Source of the DNA: Triglochin maritima
Taxonomy: Eukaryota > Streptophyta > Magnoliopsida > Alismatales > Juncaginaceae
Direction: 5' to 3'
Assembly (NCBI GenBank): GCA_963682175.1
Contig: OY821771.1
Span: 41,250,201 to 41,314,200 of the forward strand
DNA: 64,000 bases
A program made the position numbers and the translations under genes. The stretch's first letter is position 1. Every line of letters begins with the position of its first letter. Shown in pieces: positions 12,180 through 24,028 of this stretch. The notes below the pieces were generated by a model, which saw nothing but the letters and a program-made list of their open reading frames with translations, did no database searches and was not told the origin of the DNA.

Positions 12180-13317
12180 CAAATCTTATCCATTTGTGTT
12201 AGATGCACTGTGATCCGTACTATTTCGTATAAATTACACTGTGTGCGTACTATTTTCAATATTGAAATTATCGATTGTCACACTTTTTCGGGAAAAAAAC
12301 TCTCATCCACCCATCTTCTTTGTTGTTGGTGTCGGTCGTCAGACCAATGTGATCTTTCAAACTATTTTATTGATAGAGCTTTCATCGAAAAGGAAAGATA
12401 TTGTTGTTTTTACCTTGAATATGTTAGACAAGTAAATTATGTGGGAAAACGGCCAAATGGTCGACCGGTATCATGTCTGAAAATTCCTATTATTTCGGTC
12501 GAACTGAATGCGTACGATGTTCGACCGATGAAACTCAGGTTCTTCCTACAGTTTTAAGTTTGGTCGAGCGTTTCGCCCAACTGGTCGACCGTTCAAAACG
12601 ATTTCGCCCACGATCTGCACTTTTACTACTCTGTTTTTTGGTACAATTAATACTTGTATTGATCTAGTATATAAAAGTAATTTCCTTCTTTTGTTAGCAA
12701 TTTGTAGTATTATATCTACTTCCGATATATTGTTAATCTTTGAGAGAGAGGGAGAGCATCTTTGTGGATTTGGTGGAGTAAATTTTCATCAAGGTCACCG
12801 GTTGGTTCATGTGCTCTGTAAGCATTCTTTTGTAATTTGAGTAACAATAGTAGATTGGATTATGTCGTTCGTGAGTTTTTTCTGACATTGAATCTTCACG
12901 TTGAATTCCTCGTATCTTGCGTGTTTCTTGCAAGATTTGTGTCTGACTTGTATTAGTTGTTTTTGTTTTTTAATTGGATTCACTATTTTGTACAGCTATG
13001 CATACTTGGACATAGATCACATGTTTGCTAATACAAGCATGTTAAGATTCCTTCGATGTAAATGACGATCACGTGTTGGTATATTCCTTATTTCTCTCCA
13101 ACTTGAGAATAAACGAACACTTATATCTATTCCACTGCAATATCAGTGTTTTCGGAATTTGCTTCTGCTCTTATCGTTGACAATTTTTGAGAAAAGAACT
13201 TGCGTGCGCATAATCTCTTATTAATATTATAAAGATAAAACATTTTACGTGATCGAACTCAAAACCTTTTGTTTGGATAACAAAAAGATAATTCCACAAA
13301 TAACTCTATTTAAAGCG
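12180..13317. other. LTR-like remnant carrying paired GGTCGACC boxes
   Basis: No gene. Boxes of the GGTCGACC family start at 12459, 12497, 12519, 12562 and 12583; the last four form two pairs with spacings of 22 and 21 bp. A TATA-like TATATAAAAG follows near 12667, then a GAGAGAGAGGGAGAG leader-like stretch resembling the Copia LTR at 19.7 kb. The layout fits a U3-R region of another LTR, but I could not find bounded TG/CA ends or a target duplication. Confidence 0.5.
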
Positions 13318-13772
13318 GGTACCGTGAGAACCTAATCCTTTTGATTAAGGTTAATTAGGTTTAAGAACTTTAACCCTGTTTAAGAGAGAGTATATAAATC
13401 AAACCCAACCCATTTCATCCCATTTTCCTCTCATTTCCTCTTTCCTCATTTCCTTCTCTCTCTCTCCCTCAACACTTTCTCTCTCTCCCTTGTAGTTCGT
13501 CGGTGGAAAGGAAAGGAGGAGAAACGGGGCGCCGGCAAGTCGAGTTCGCCGGAGTTCAAGGAAAGTGTGGAGATCCGCGTCCGGGTGAGGAGTTCGCCGG
13601 AGATACGTTCTTTCTCGTGGAGGGATCGCCGTTGCTCTTCTGAAGCTTCTTCAAGCTTCCAAGGTATGTCAAGCATTGCTTTTACGCTCACCAAGGTTGT
13701 GTGAGTATTTGAGTGTTCGACGGTAGGCCGAATGACTCGTCGGAATAGAGTGGCAAATTTTCTGCTCTGTTC

Positions 13773-14391
13773 GGTCGACCGACGCATGTGTTTCGGTCGA
13801 CCGGTCGTAGTGTAATTCGGGCGTTCTCGCTCGAATCGGTCGAACGATACCCTATGGGTGGTCGAACGATTGTACGTGTGAGCGAGAAGATGAAGACCCT
13901 GAGTGTTTTCGGTCGACCGGGTCCTCTTTGTTGTTCAACCGAATGCACTGTAGTATGTCGGTTGGGGGCGTTGACCATCTAAACGGTCGACCGCCACTTT
14001 GACCAAGTTCGACCGGACGTACTGTTTTAAGTCGGTTGGGGGTGTAGACTTCTAAACGGTCGACCACCCTGAGATCTCGTTCGACCGATGACTTAAGACG
14101 ACTTAAGTGTGGTTCGACCGATTCATATTTCGATTGACCGGTAATGACTTTGAAGAATGTTGAAGTCCCTGATGTTTTTCGGTCGACCGGAAGCCCATTG
14201 TCGTTCGACCGTTGGGGATGCGTCATTTAATATTTATTTTGTGGCGTAGACCTTCTAAACGGTCGACCGTCGAGAGACTTTTGTTCGACCATTTTGATGT
14301 TTTTTCTTGGTTCAACCGTTGGTTTGTGGTTCGAACTAATTACCGGTTTTAACGACCCATCGGTCGACCATATCACCTTTTTCGGTCGACC
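13773..14391. repeat. Nine paired GGTCGACC-type boxes in copy X
   Basis: Box starts pair as 13773/13795, 13838/13860, 13911/13933, 13985/14007, 14058/14079, 14112/14132, 14181/14203, 14261/14283 and 14362/14384. Spacings are 22 bp in seven pairs, 21 in one and 20 in one. Many partners are decayed to GTTCGACC, GGTCGAAC or GTTCAACC. Sequence between partners is not conserved. Confidence 0.85.
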
Positions 14392-14523
14392 GTTAGAGAG
14401 TAGAAATTGCATTGTTTATTTATGAGCGTGTTGGTGCGTGGATTGCATTTACTGCTTATGTTCCCATGATATGACATGTGCATTGAGACCTAGGTAGTAG
14501 ACATGTGGGACCATATTCCCCTT

Positions 14524-16645
14524 TGTAGGATTTCATGTTTAATTATACATATATATTTTCGAAATTTTTATGTATAATAAGGATCAATTACAATTTTCTT
14601 TGATTTATTTCATGCATGCATTGGTTTGTTTTAACATCTAGTTTCAAAACTTTATTAAAACAAACAAGGGCTCCGAAATTCATACCTAGAAGTTCTCAAA
14701 AACTTCTTGAAGATTCGGAGACGTTGGGGATGCTTCTCGCCGCGCCGGATGCCTCCGAGTGTTCACCGAAACCCTAAACAAGGTTGGAGAGAAAGGAGCT
14801 AGCCAATCGATCTCCAAACAAGCTTAGAATCTAGCTACAAACCCCTTCCTTAGCCTCTGAGATTTCTCCTTCCAAAGACTTAGAAAACTAAGAGAATTTT
14901 CGTGGGTTTTTGTGGTGAATTAAGAGAGAAATTAATTATTGAATTGTATATTACAATTAGGGAGAATAAGGACCTATTTATAGGTTCCAATCTTACTCTT
15001 AATCATGGCTATTCTTAAGCCACGGTTTTATGACAAATTCTCTCACAAATTAATTCTATAATGCATTATATGCACCCACAAAACGTTTGACCAAATTTGG
15101 AGCTAATCCAACCATCGATCAAATTAATCTCTTAATAATCAAATGCAGAAAATCGACCGCTGTTCGGTTTACCGAGTCCCACTTGGTTAACCGAATTTGT
15201 CACGATCGTTTAACCGAGTACGTGACGGATGACCGAATCTTAAGGAGAAAAATTCTCCTTAACCGATCGGACGAATTCTCGTCCAAGACCGAGTGCTATT
15301 CGGTTAACCGAAAATATCGGAACTTGACATTGTTCGGTTGACCGTTTCTGGTTCGGTACACCGTACCAAAGCTCCAGGCACTTTGGTCAAGTTCGGTCAA
15401 TCAATTACGATTATCCGTTCCACGTTCGGTTGACCGATCCATAGGTCCTTCGGTCGACCGAACCTCAACGGATTACCGAACTTCTACCCGATTTTGCCTA
15501 TTTCAAATTTTGGATTTATTTCCAACAAAATTTGAACTTAAGGGGGTTTTAGCAAATTCACAACTTATGCAATGTATTATCCTATGCAACAATAAATTAT
15601 TGCACCCCATAATATATGCATCTCATATGAATTTATCATGATTCTAATTATGTTTATATACAACATAATTGATTTTACTTGTTCACCATATGTGTCATAT
15701 TTTCTATGAGAAACCCGACACATCATATGAACCAAAAATCAAGATTCTTGTTTCACGGTTTTTGCGGTGTGACCTATGGGAGGATCTAAACTAAGTTGGC
15801 AGTGACATTAAGAGCTTAATATCACAAGCTATAAGCGGTATCTAGCTACACATTATAGCTCCCAACTAGTTAGATGTCTTAATTCCACTCGAACCAAAAC
15901 CCGATCCATTTAGTGATGGAGTGCACCACTTGTGTCCGTCCCTTGCCTCATGATATTAAGAATACACACAAACTAGTGTTGTGTCATCTTTGTATTAGTA
16001 TTCATTTCTTGATCTCTTTAAGCTAGTTATAAATATGTGACTTAACTCAAATCACATTGTGCACATTATAACTTTGCTTTATCAAGGGGCCCACTAATAT
16101 CATCACTCAATTAAGAGGGGCAATGATAATCTTTTGACTAACTATCTTCTCCAACAAAAGTTGTACTTAACCAACCAATGCCTTTACACTACACTGATCG
16201 ATAGTTCAAGACACTGATCTAATTAAGTATTCCTTAAGTGATTAGATATAAGTCTCATATCAAAGGACCAAAGACACAGTAAAATATTAATGACACAGAA
16301 ACACATTTCTATAATATTTTACTTATTAGGTCTATTCAGTATACAAAAGTAATATTTTCCTCTTTTGCATACCCGTGTTGTCACTCACTTGTAGAGCTAC
16401 AATGATCTATGACCAACACGACAATCTTAACTCGGTAATTAATGTTCCATGTTAATTACCATGATTGCGAATATCTTTTGTTTTATGCAAACCAATATCT
16501 TTTAGAGCTCTACGGTTAAGGACCAAGAGTCTCTTCCTTAACACTTCTAAAAGACGAATAACATAAACAAGGAACAAAATGATTTCTCATTCAATTCATA
16601 ATAATTGGCATTTAAAAGTAAAACTTTTAGAACACATTCCCTTCA
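14524..16645 (-). mobile_element. Solo LTR family 1, copy A, nested in copy X
   Basis: Flanked by perfect CCCTT duplications (14519-14523 and 16646-16650), starting TGTAGGATTTC and ending ACATTCCCTTCA on the plus strand. Orientation is taken as minus because a strong TATAAATAGG lies on that strand near 14980 and the equivalent TATA in copy B reads with its TGAAGGG end first. Boxes at about 15150-15480 are largely decayed (GGTTAACC, GGTTGACC). Length 2122 bp against 2032 bp for copy B. Confidence 0.85.
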
Positions 16646-17637
16646 CCCTTTGCATGATCTATATGATATGGCTCTACGGAGAAAGATGACCTTAGCCTCT
16701 GTGGCGAAGGAGATGACCTTAGCCTGTGTGGCGACGGAGATAACGGTTAGCCCTTGTGCAACAGAGTTCTGTGCCTTAGCCTGTGTGGCGACGGAGATGA
16801 CCGACCGATGTTGTTCCGGCGGATGTGCTCGACTGATGTTGTTCCGGCGAGTATGATCGTCTAGCTGTGGCACGGCTGGCGAGTATGACCGACCAGAGTG
16901 ACGACTCTGGCGGATTGTGGTATTCGACCACTGATCAGATCTGATGATGACTCGGAATTGCGTGCGACCCTCACCGAACCCATATGACTAGTGTAGCTGC
17001 GAGTAGGGTGTGTCGCGTATTTTCCGTATGACCGCATGTGCCTGCGGTGGGTATCTACGGATGTCCAAAACTAGACTTATGACTAATGAACCCCGGTTGG
17101 GGAAATGACTATTATGACCTTATGACCCGTTTGGGGAATGATCAGTTATGAGTTATGTTTGGCATAATACTAGCATGATAGGTCATGTTTCGCATTGCAT
17201 GTAGGTGGGTTTGGCATACGGGGTTTCCTTCGGGAAACTCACGACATTGTTGTTTGATTTCAGGTTCCCCTTCGGGAGATGTTTGGGTGGTGACTGAGGA
17301 CGAGTGCATCTTGGAGTCGGGTCCTCGTGTCGGTTTTCAGGTTATTATGACTACTTGTATATCTGTATATTGTATTTTGATGTAGTCATTCTTTTGACAA
17401 CTCCTGTATACGGTGTTGCACCATATTTTATATATATATCCTTGAGTAGCGTCCCCTGTGTGAGGTCGATATCCTTTATTATCTTTTTATTAAAAGTTTA
17501 AAATTTCCGCTGTTTCGGGGACGTTACAGGTACTGTCATCAGGTAGGCCGTTAATATTTTAGAATGTTCTCTGTTGTTGCACTCTTCCGTCTGGCAGAAT
17601 CCAGAACAAGCGCGACGTTGCCAAGAAGTGAAGCTCA

Positions 17638-17689
17638 AGAATGTTCTTAGACTCTCTCCTCTTCTGTCGTCTCGCGCTCCCCTATAAAT
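17638..17689 (+). promoter_or_regulatory. Heat-shock promoter of sHSP gene 2
   Basis: Two perfect heat-shock modules, aGAAt and gTTCt, lie at 17638-17647, with weaker modules on either side. A TATA box (TATAAAT) sits at 17683-17689, about 130 bp before the ATG at 17821. The upstream LTR (end at 17528) leaves this core intact. Confidence 0.7.
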
Positions 17690-17820
17690 TCGTGGCATCT
17701 TTTCCCCGCTATCTTATCCATCAACAACCAATCGCCGTCAAGCAACGTAACAACTTCACCCCCAACAACTCTCCAATTAATCCTTCATTTTCGTTTCCGC
17801 TTTCAATCCAACAACCGACT

Positions 17821-18285
17821 ATGTCGATCATCCCGAGCTTCATCGGGCACCGCGGCGACGTCTTCGACCCTTTCTCCGTCGAAGACCCTTTTCACACCTT
17901 CCGCTCTCTCCAGAAGTTCCGCCCGACCTTCGCCAACGAAACTGCGGCCATCGCCAACACGAACATCGACTGGAAAGAGACGTCGGAGGCGCACATGTTC
18001 AAGGCGGGCCTTCCTGGACTGAAGAAGGAGGAGGTGAAGGTGGAGGTGGAGGATGGGAACATGCTCCAGATAAGCGGGCAGAGGAACAAGGAAGAAGAAC
18101 AAAAAACAGATCGATGGCATCGAGTTGAGAGGTGCAGCGGGGCGTTCCTGAGGAGGTTCCGTCTCCCTGAGAACGCCAAGGTGGATCGAGTGAAGGCCTC
18201 CATGGAGAATTGTGTGCTCACTGTTACCGTCCCCAAAGAGGAGGTTAAGAAGTCCGACGTCAAAGCCATCGATATATCTGGTTGA
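17821..18285 (+). CDS. Class I cytosolic small heat-shock protein, gene 2
   Basis: Intronless 154-residue paralogue of the gene at 5240-5710, with the same MSIIPSF N-terminus, VEVEDGN strand and DISG end, so it should also be a cytosolic heat-induced chaperone. Start chosen at 17821; an in-frame upstream ATG at 17641 would add 60 residues encoded by promoter and leader sequence and lies before the TATA box. Oddities: in the conserved GVL motif of the alpha-crystallin domain the glycine is cysteine ([10 protein letters not shown]), and [10 protein letters not shown] has become [10 protein letters not shown]. The reading frame is otherwise intact. Whether oligomer formation or chaperone activity has changed cannot be told from sequence. 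Confidence 0.93.
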   Translation: MSIIPSFIGHRGDVFDPFSVEDPFHTFRSLQKFRPTFANETAAIANTNIDWKETSEAHMFKAGLPGLKKEEVKVEVEDGNMLQISGQRNKEEEQKTDRWHRVERCSGAFLRRFRLPENAKVDRVKASMENCVLTVTVPKEEVKKSDVKAIDISG

Positions 18286-18431
18286 CCGAATTGTGTGTGA
18301 TTTCTATCTCGGTGGATTGTTAAATGGGTGTCAACCGAGTGAAGTGAAGTAACGTTTTCCGAGTGTGTGAAATGTTGTTATGTTTCGTGTTATGTGAGTT
18401 TTGGTGTTCTAAACTGTGATACTGTTCGGCA

Positions 18432-18437
18432 AATAAA
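18432..18437 (+). terminator. Polyadenylation signal of sHSP gene 2
   Basis: AATAAA about 150 bp past the stop codon within a T-rich 3' region; a plausible poly(A) signal. Confidence 0.5.
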
Positions 18438-19211
18438 TATAAAAGTTTTGTTATGTGAACTTTGTTTTGTCAATGAGAGGTTGTACACTTATGTCATACT
18501 CTTTCATTGGCGTCTTTTTAACTGAAGGGTATTGGATTAGGCTATGCCGGTTGCTGGTATAGTAATTTGTTTGTTGATAGGGTATGAAATGGTTGTTGAA
18601 GTAGGCAAAATGATTCTGAATTTCTGATTCCCGTGTGCTCCTCTTGTGTTGGGCTCCTCTTTTGCAGACGAGCAGGCCTTGGGTCCATTACGTTGTAGGT
18701 CTAGATCTAAATGGGCTGTCCATGTCATCGATGGACTTTAGGAATGTCCTGTGGAAACTTGACGAAGTGGTCGTTCTCAAAGGAAGAAGAAAAGAAAGAA
18801 CAAAAGTTAATAGGAACAAAGAATAATACTCAGACGATTAGGTTAGTTTGTATTTATTCTTATTTTGTTACCCTTGTAATAATGGACACATTATGTATTG
18901 TGTTGGATTCGGTACTTGTTTAGAGTCGTGTGTTGATTAATTGGGACGAAGTCTGTATGTAGTCGGAGTCGGATCTGGTTATCGGATCTATCTTCCTATC
19001 TCTGTAAACAAAAAGATAGATAGTACAAAATCCTTAAGCTTGCGATTCTAAGTTTCCTCCTCTCAATTGTCTTTACCATATTTTTCCTTCGCCTATGAGA
19101 TTCGTGTGGGACATGTTCTCCTCTTCTTGAGGAGTCTATTTATCCTCAAGTTAGCTCATTTTGTTCAACTAACCTTTACCATAAAATTGATCTATTGCAT
19201 GCTTCTAAGAC
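18438..19211. other. Intergenic, no supported gene
   Basis: Flank between sHSP gene 2 and the Copia insertion. Short frames only, no recognisable protein. Confidence 0.6.
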
Positions 19212-19263
19212 GTATTTGTTGGATTTGGTTTATAATTGTTAATACAGGAATTCAGGGAGAATC

Positions 19264-19648
19264 GGTCGACCGAAATTCGGGTTCCGGTCGACCGAATTAC
19301 TCCAGGAGCCATGAGGCTCGGAACAGATCGAGGATCGGTCGACCGGTTCGGGGAATTCGGTCGACCGAAAAACGTCAGTAGATTTGGAGCTCAGGATCGA
19401 TCGAGATCCGGTCGACTGGTGTTGGGCACGCGGTCGACCGAAAAGCGTCAGTAGCTGCGAGATGAAAATCGGCATGCAGATCGGTCGACCGGTGTTGGAC
19501 TCGCGGTCGACCGAAAATGTCCAGGAGCTTCGGGTGCTATTCAGAAGCGCGGAACGGTCGACCGGCTCGGGGCGAGCGGTCGACCGAATGTTGGCAGTTA
19601 CACGAACTAACCGAAGTTCGGTCGACCGTTGGGCAATTTCGGTCGACC
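19264..19648. repeat. Array of six GGTCGACC pairs with 73-bp period
   Basis: Pairs start at 19264/19286, 19337/19359, 19410/19432, 19483/19505, 19556/19578 and 19620/19641. Within-pair spacing is exactly 22 bp in the first five and 21 in the last. The first five pairs repeat at exactly 73 bp, the last after 64. Eleven of the twelve boxes read GGTCGACC; 19410 is GGTCGACT. Most boxes are flanked to give the 10-bp palindrome CGGTCGACCG. Confidence 0.95.
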
Positions 19649-19702
19649 GCTTGGAGGCAGTTATGCACGATCTGAATTATTCTCTGTACGAATTTAGCCC
19701 AT

Positions 19703-19710
19703 TATAAATA
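19703..19710 (+). promoter_or_regulatory. TATA box of the Copia LTR promoter
   Basis: TATAAATA 55 bp downstream of the last palindrome box, placing the whole box array in U3 just upstream of the expected transcription start. Confidence 0.6.
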
Positions 19711-20110
19711 AGTTTTTTGCCCTAATCTTATAATATAACATACATTACTTATTTCCTTGAGAGAGATTAGGCTAGAGAGAGATCTAGAGTGCCTTGGGAG
19801 ACATATTGTTTCCAAACTTTTGTAATCTCGGAGACTTCTCTTGTTGGAGAAGAGCTTCAAGGAAAGGAAACCCGCAGGAGACCCCCCGAAGGACGTAGGC
19901 ATCTTGTCGAACCTTGTAAAATCGCGTGTGTCGTGGTTTGCTTCAGGTGTGTTGTGTGATTGCTTGCTATTTTCATCTTATTTGTGTTTGCTTGTTGCAT
20001 TGAGTTTGGGAGAGGGTCAAAAGTTATTATTCCGCATTCAATATTCGGTTTTTTTGTGGTGCGTGTAATCCGTGTCGTGTTAGTGCATCTTAGATCCCCC
20101 TCCCAACAGC

Positions 20111-20122
20111 TGGTATCAGAGC
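20111..20122 (+). other. Primer-binding site of the Copia element
   Basis: TGGTATCAGAGC, complementary to the 3' end of initiator methionine tRNA, two bases after the LTR end. Confidence 0.85.
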
Positions 20123-20138
20123 TTTGGTTGCACTTACG

Positions 20139-21991
20139 ATGGCGGAGGAACCGCGGAATTTTCGGGTTGAGAAATTCACCGGGAAATGGAACTTCTCAAC
20201 ATGGCAACGGAGGGTTCGTGCGTTGATGTCTCAAACGGACGGGTTATTGCTGACGTTGGATGGGGTTGAGAAGAAGCCGTCGAAGATGACCGGCGAAAAG
20301 TGGGAGAGTTTGAATCTCCGGGCTATTGGAATCATCGAGTTGTGCCTCTCGGATGATTTACTTTTCGAGGAATCGGCGAAGACCGCGGCAGAATATTGGA
20401 AGCTTCTGGAGGAGAGGTTCATGAGGAAGAACCTTAGCAAGAAGTTGAATCTGAATCGTCAGGTGTACATGCTTCGGATGAAGGAGAACACACCGTTCAT
20501 TGAGTATCTCTCGGTGTTCAATAAGTTGATAGCTGATCTGACTCAGCTTGAGGACAAGATGGAGGATGTAGACAAGACAATGTTGTTATTGACGTCGTTG
20601 CCAGACTCGTATGAGAATTTGGTGAATACGATCATATATGGCAAGGATTCGTTGGTGTTGGAGGAGGTCAAGGGCACGCTGATCTCCTACAATGCAAGGA
20701 GGAATTCTGGTAGTAGCTCTTTCGAGAAGGGTGAAGGATTGATCGCAGCACCGGAAAGGGGCAGGACGGGTAACAAAGGAAGAAGCAACGGAAGGGGCCG
20801 GTCCATATCAAAGGGGAGATCCTTTGAATGTTTTTTCTGCAAGAAGGTTGGTCATATGAAGCGTGATTGTAGGGCCCTCAAGGAGTCGCTGCAGAAAGGG
20901 AAAGACAGGTACAATTCCGCCAGTGTGGTGGAGGAGGAGAACGAAGTCGACGTTCTAACAGTTTGCGCTGCAGGTATTGACAAATCATCATCTGGATGGA
21001 TTTTGGATACAGGAGCATCATTTCACATGTGCCCGGATAAGGAGTGGTTCACATCCTATGAGCCACTGAAAGGAGGGATCGTTGTTATGGGCAACGATGC
21101 ACCGTGCACTACTGTCGGTATTGGTTCCGTACAATTCAAGATGTTCGATGGGTGTATTCGAATGCTGACGGGTGTGCATCACGTACCGGAGTTGAAGAAG
21201 AAACTGATGTCTCTAGAAGAGCTTGATACTCTCGGGTGGAGATGGTCCGGCGGGGACGGGAAGATTAAGGTCACTCATGGGGCGATGACAGTGATAAAGG
21301 GAACCAAGGTGGGCAACTTGTATTGGATGCTAGGGAATGCAGTAGCAGGAAAAGGTGCAGCAAACGTTGCACGAGACGAAGACAGCACCGCACTATGGCA
21401 TATGAGGCTTGGTCATATGTCTGAAAAGGGTTTGTGTGAGCTACACAAACAGGGACTGCTGAAGGGTGTTAAGAGCTGCAAATTGGATTTTTGCAAGTAT
21501 TGCGTCTTCGGTAAACAACACAGGATTCAATTCAAGGCGGCTATCCACAAGACGAAGGAAATTCTGGAGTATGTGCACTCAGACGTCTGGGGACCGGCTC
21601 AGGTTTGGTCAAAGGGTGGAGCCGAATATTTCGTCACATTCATAGACGACTTCTCAAGGAAGGTATGGGTTTATTTTCTGAAAAATAAATTTGATGTCTT
21701 TGATAAGTTTAAAGCATGGAAGACCCAAGTAGAGAAAAGTACAGGAAAATTTGTTAAGTACTTACGGACAGATAATGGAGGTGAGTACACCTCAAGGGAG
21801 TTTGTAAGTTTCTGTGAGAAAGAAGGCGTCACGAGACATTTCACTACACCGCGGAGTCCAGAACAAAACGACGTAGTTGAAAGGATGAACAGAACACTAT
21901 GCGAACGGGCAAGGAGTATGAGGCTTCATGCAAATCTGTCGAAGGATTTCTGGGCGGAAGCAGTAGATCTTGCTTGCTACTTGGTAAATAT
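20139..21991 (+). pseudogene. Copia gag-protease-integrase (5' part of polyprotein)
   Basis: Start ATG at 20139 (MAEEPRNF) just downstream of the primer-binding site. In order: a gag domain; a CCHC zinc knuckle beginning CFFCKKVGHMKRDC; the aspartic protease motif LDTGAS; the pre-integrase LWHMRLGHM zinc region; and the integrase core with HSDVWGP, the FIDDFSRK aspartate and the DNGGEY/PEQNDVVERMN region. The frame is open until the insertion of solo LTR copy B, just after the integrase core. The remaining polyprotein resumes at 24029. Product would supply particle protein and integration enzymes; as it stands it is truncated. Confidence 0.9.
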
Positions 21992-24023
21992 TGAAGGGAA
22001 TGTGTTCTAAAAGTTTTACTTTTAAATGTCAATTGTTATGAATTGAATGAGAAATCATTTTGTTTATTGTTTATGTTATTCGTCTTTTAGAAGTGTTAAG
22101 GAAAAGGCTCTTGGTCCTTAACCGTAGAGCTCTAAAAGATATTGGTTTACATAAAACAAAAGATATTCGCAATCATGGTAATTAACATGAGACATTAATT
22201 ACCGAGTTAAGATTGTCGTGTTCGTCATAGATCAATGTTGCTCTACAAGTGAGTGACAACACGGGTACACAAAAGAGGAAGATATTACTTTTGCTTACTG
22301 AATAGACCTAATAAGTAAAATATTATATAAATGTGTTTCTGTGTCATTAATATTTTACTGTGTCCTTGGTCCTTTGATATGAGACTTATATCCGATCACT
22401 TAAGAACTACTTAATTAGACTAGTGTCTTAAGCTATCAATAAGTGTAGTGTAAAGGCATTGGTTGGTTAAGTATGACTTTCGTTGGAGAAGATACTTAGT
22501 CAAAAGATTATCATTGCCCCTCTTAATTGAGTGATGATATTAGTGGGCCCTTTGATAAAGCAATGTTATAATGTGTACAATGTGATTTGAGTTAAGTCAC
22601 ATATTTATAACTAGCTTAAAGAGATCAAGAAATGAATACTAATACAAAGATGACACAATACTACTTTTTGTGTATTCTTAATATCATAAGGCAAGGGACG
22701 GACACAATTGGTGCACTCCATCACTAAATGGATAGGATTTTGATTCAAGAGGAATTAAGACATATAACTAATTGGGAGCTATAATGTGTAGCTAGATACC
22801 GCTTATAGCTTGTGATATTAAGTTCTTAATATCACTACCAACTTAGTTTAGATCCTCCCATAGGTCACACCACAAAACTGGGAAACGAGAAATGAGGATT
22901 TTGAGTTCATAAGATGTGTCAGGTTTCATGTAGAAAATATGACACATGGGGTGAACAAGCAAAATCAAACTTATGTTGTGATTAATAACATAATTAGAAT
23001 CTAAATTAAATTCATATGTGATATAAATATTATGAGGTCTAATGATTTATCATTACATAGGATAAAATGTTACATAAGTTATGAATTTACTACTAATCCA
23101 GAAATATCAAATTTTGTAGGGGTTAAACCGAAATTTGACAATTCTGCAGTACTGTGCACAAACGGTCGACCGATTAACAGTAAACGGTCGACCGAACGTG
23201 CATGGTCGACCGAACACGTCTCGACCAATAACAGGGAATTTTCGTCTGTTCGGAACGGTCGACCGAATCTATCGGTCGGTCGACCGAACATTGTGATGAA
23301 ATATTTTATTGTTGCGAGCGGTCGACCGAAACTTGGTTCGAGCGGTCGATCGAACCTCCAAACGGTCGACCGGTCCAAACGATTTTATGCATAATTAATT
23401 TCAGAATTAATTAGATCATGCATGGAATTGGTCCACAATTGATTTAATTCGTGGCTGAGATTATTTGTTAGCAAATAATGGATGGTTAGATGGAAGTTTG
23501 CATGAAATCATGGGTAAGAGGTTGCACATGAATAGGTAATTTGGAGAGAACTTATAAATACAAGTTCATCTCATTACCTCAAAATTAATTCATTGTTTTT
23601 CTCATGCAAAAACTCTCTCCATAATTCTCCACGAAATTTCCTTAATTCTTAAGATTAGTTTTAGTTTTCAGAGATCATCTTCTCAAGGGAACTAAAGGGG
23701 GGTTAGTAATTAGATTCTAAACCCTATTGGAGATTGAGAGGCTAGCTCTTCTCTCTCCAATCTCGTTTAGAGTTTGGTGAATACTCGGAGGCAATCCACC
23801 AGGCGATTCAACCGTCAAACGCGACTCCGAATCTTCGAGAGGTTTAGAGAACCTCTAGGTATGATGCTCTTTGCAATTGTTTGTTTATTCTAATGCATGT
23901 TAAATAATTAGGATAAACAAATACATGTCTATATAAAAATCGAAGAAAATATGAATACTACGATCCTATATGTTTATAAAATTTCGAAAAATATATACAT
24001 ACTATAGGGCACGAAATCCAACA
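21992..24023 (+). mobile_element. Solo LTR family 1, copy B, nested in the Copia element
   Basis: Perfect AATAT duplication at 21987-21991 and 24024-24028. Starts TGAAGGGAATGTG, ends GAAATCCAACA, 2032 bp. Copia coding sequence runs on cleanly on both sides, which fixes the boundaries. A TATA box (TATAAATA) near 23557 gives the plus orientation. Palindrome boxes lie at 23164-23371. Younger than the Copia insertion. Related copies lie at 14524-16645, 61729-63162 and 63163-64000. Confidence 0.93.
23164..23371. repeat. GGTCGACC boxes in solo LTR copy B
   Basis: Boxes start at 23164, 23186, 23204, 23257, 23278, 23320, 23344 (GGTCGATC) and 23364. Spacings of 22 (23164/23186) and 21 (23257/23278) repeat the pair rule; others are 18, 24 and 20, so pairing is looser than in the Copia and family 2 arrays. 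The TATA is about 190 bp further downstream. Confidence 0.85.
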
Positions 24024-24028
24024 AATAT

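Larger units (their letters stand above)
13323..17528 (-). mobile_element. Solo LTR family 2, copy X, split by copy A
   Basis: Perfect 5-bp duplication GGTAC at 13318-13322 and 17529-17533. Read on the minus strand it starts TGTAACGTCCCCGAAACAGCGG-like sequence and ends CTCACG, where the expected CA has become CG. Removing the nested LTR and its duplication leaves about 2.08 kb, close to copy Y (36370-38537), which starts with the same TGTAAC-TCCCG-ACAGCGG pattern. No internal region remains. Its right end lies about 110 bp from the heat-shock element of sHSP gene 2. Confidence 0.8.
19217..20108 (+). repeat. 5' LTR of the Copia element
   Basis: 892 bp, TGTTGGATTTGG to CCCAACA. It contains the 73-bp box array (19264-19648), a TATA box TATAAATA at 19703-19710 and about 400 bp of R-U5. 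Confidence 0.93.

Noticed and set aside
17641..17820. Upstream ATG in frame with sHSP gene 2
   Set aside because: It lies before the TATA box and would add 60 residues unlike any class I sHSP; paralogue 1 starts at the equivalent of 17821.
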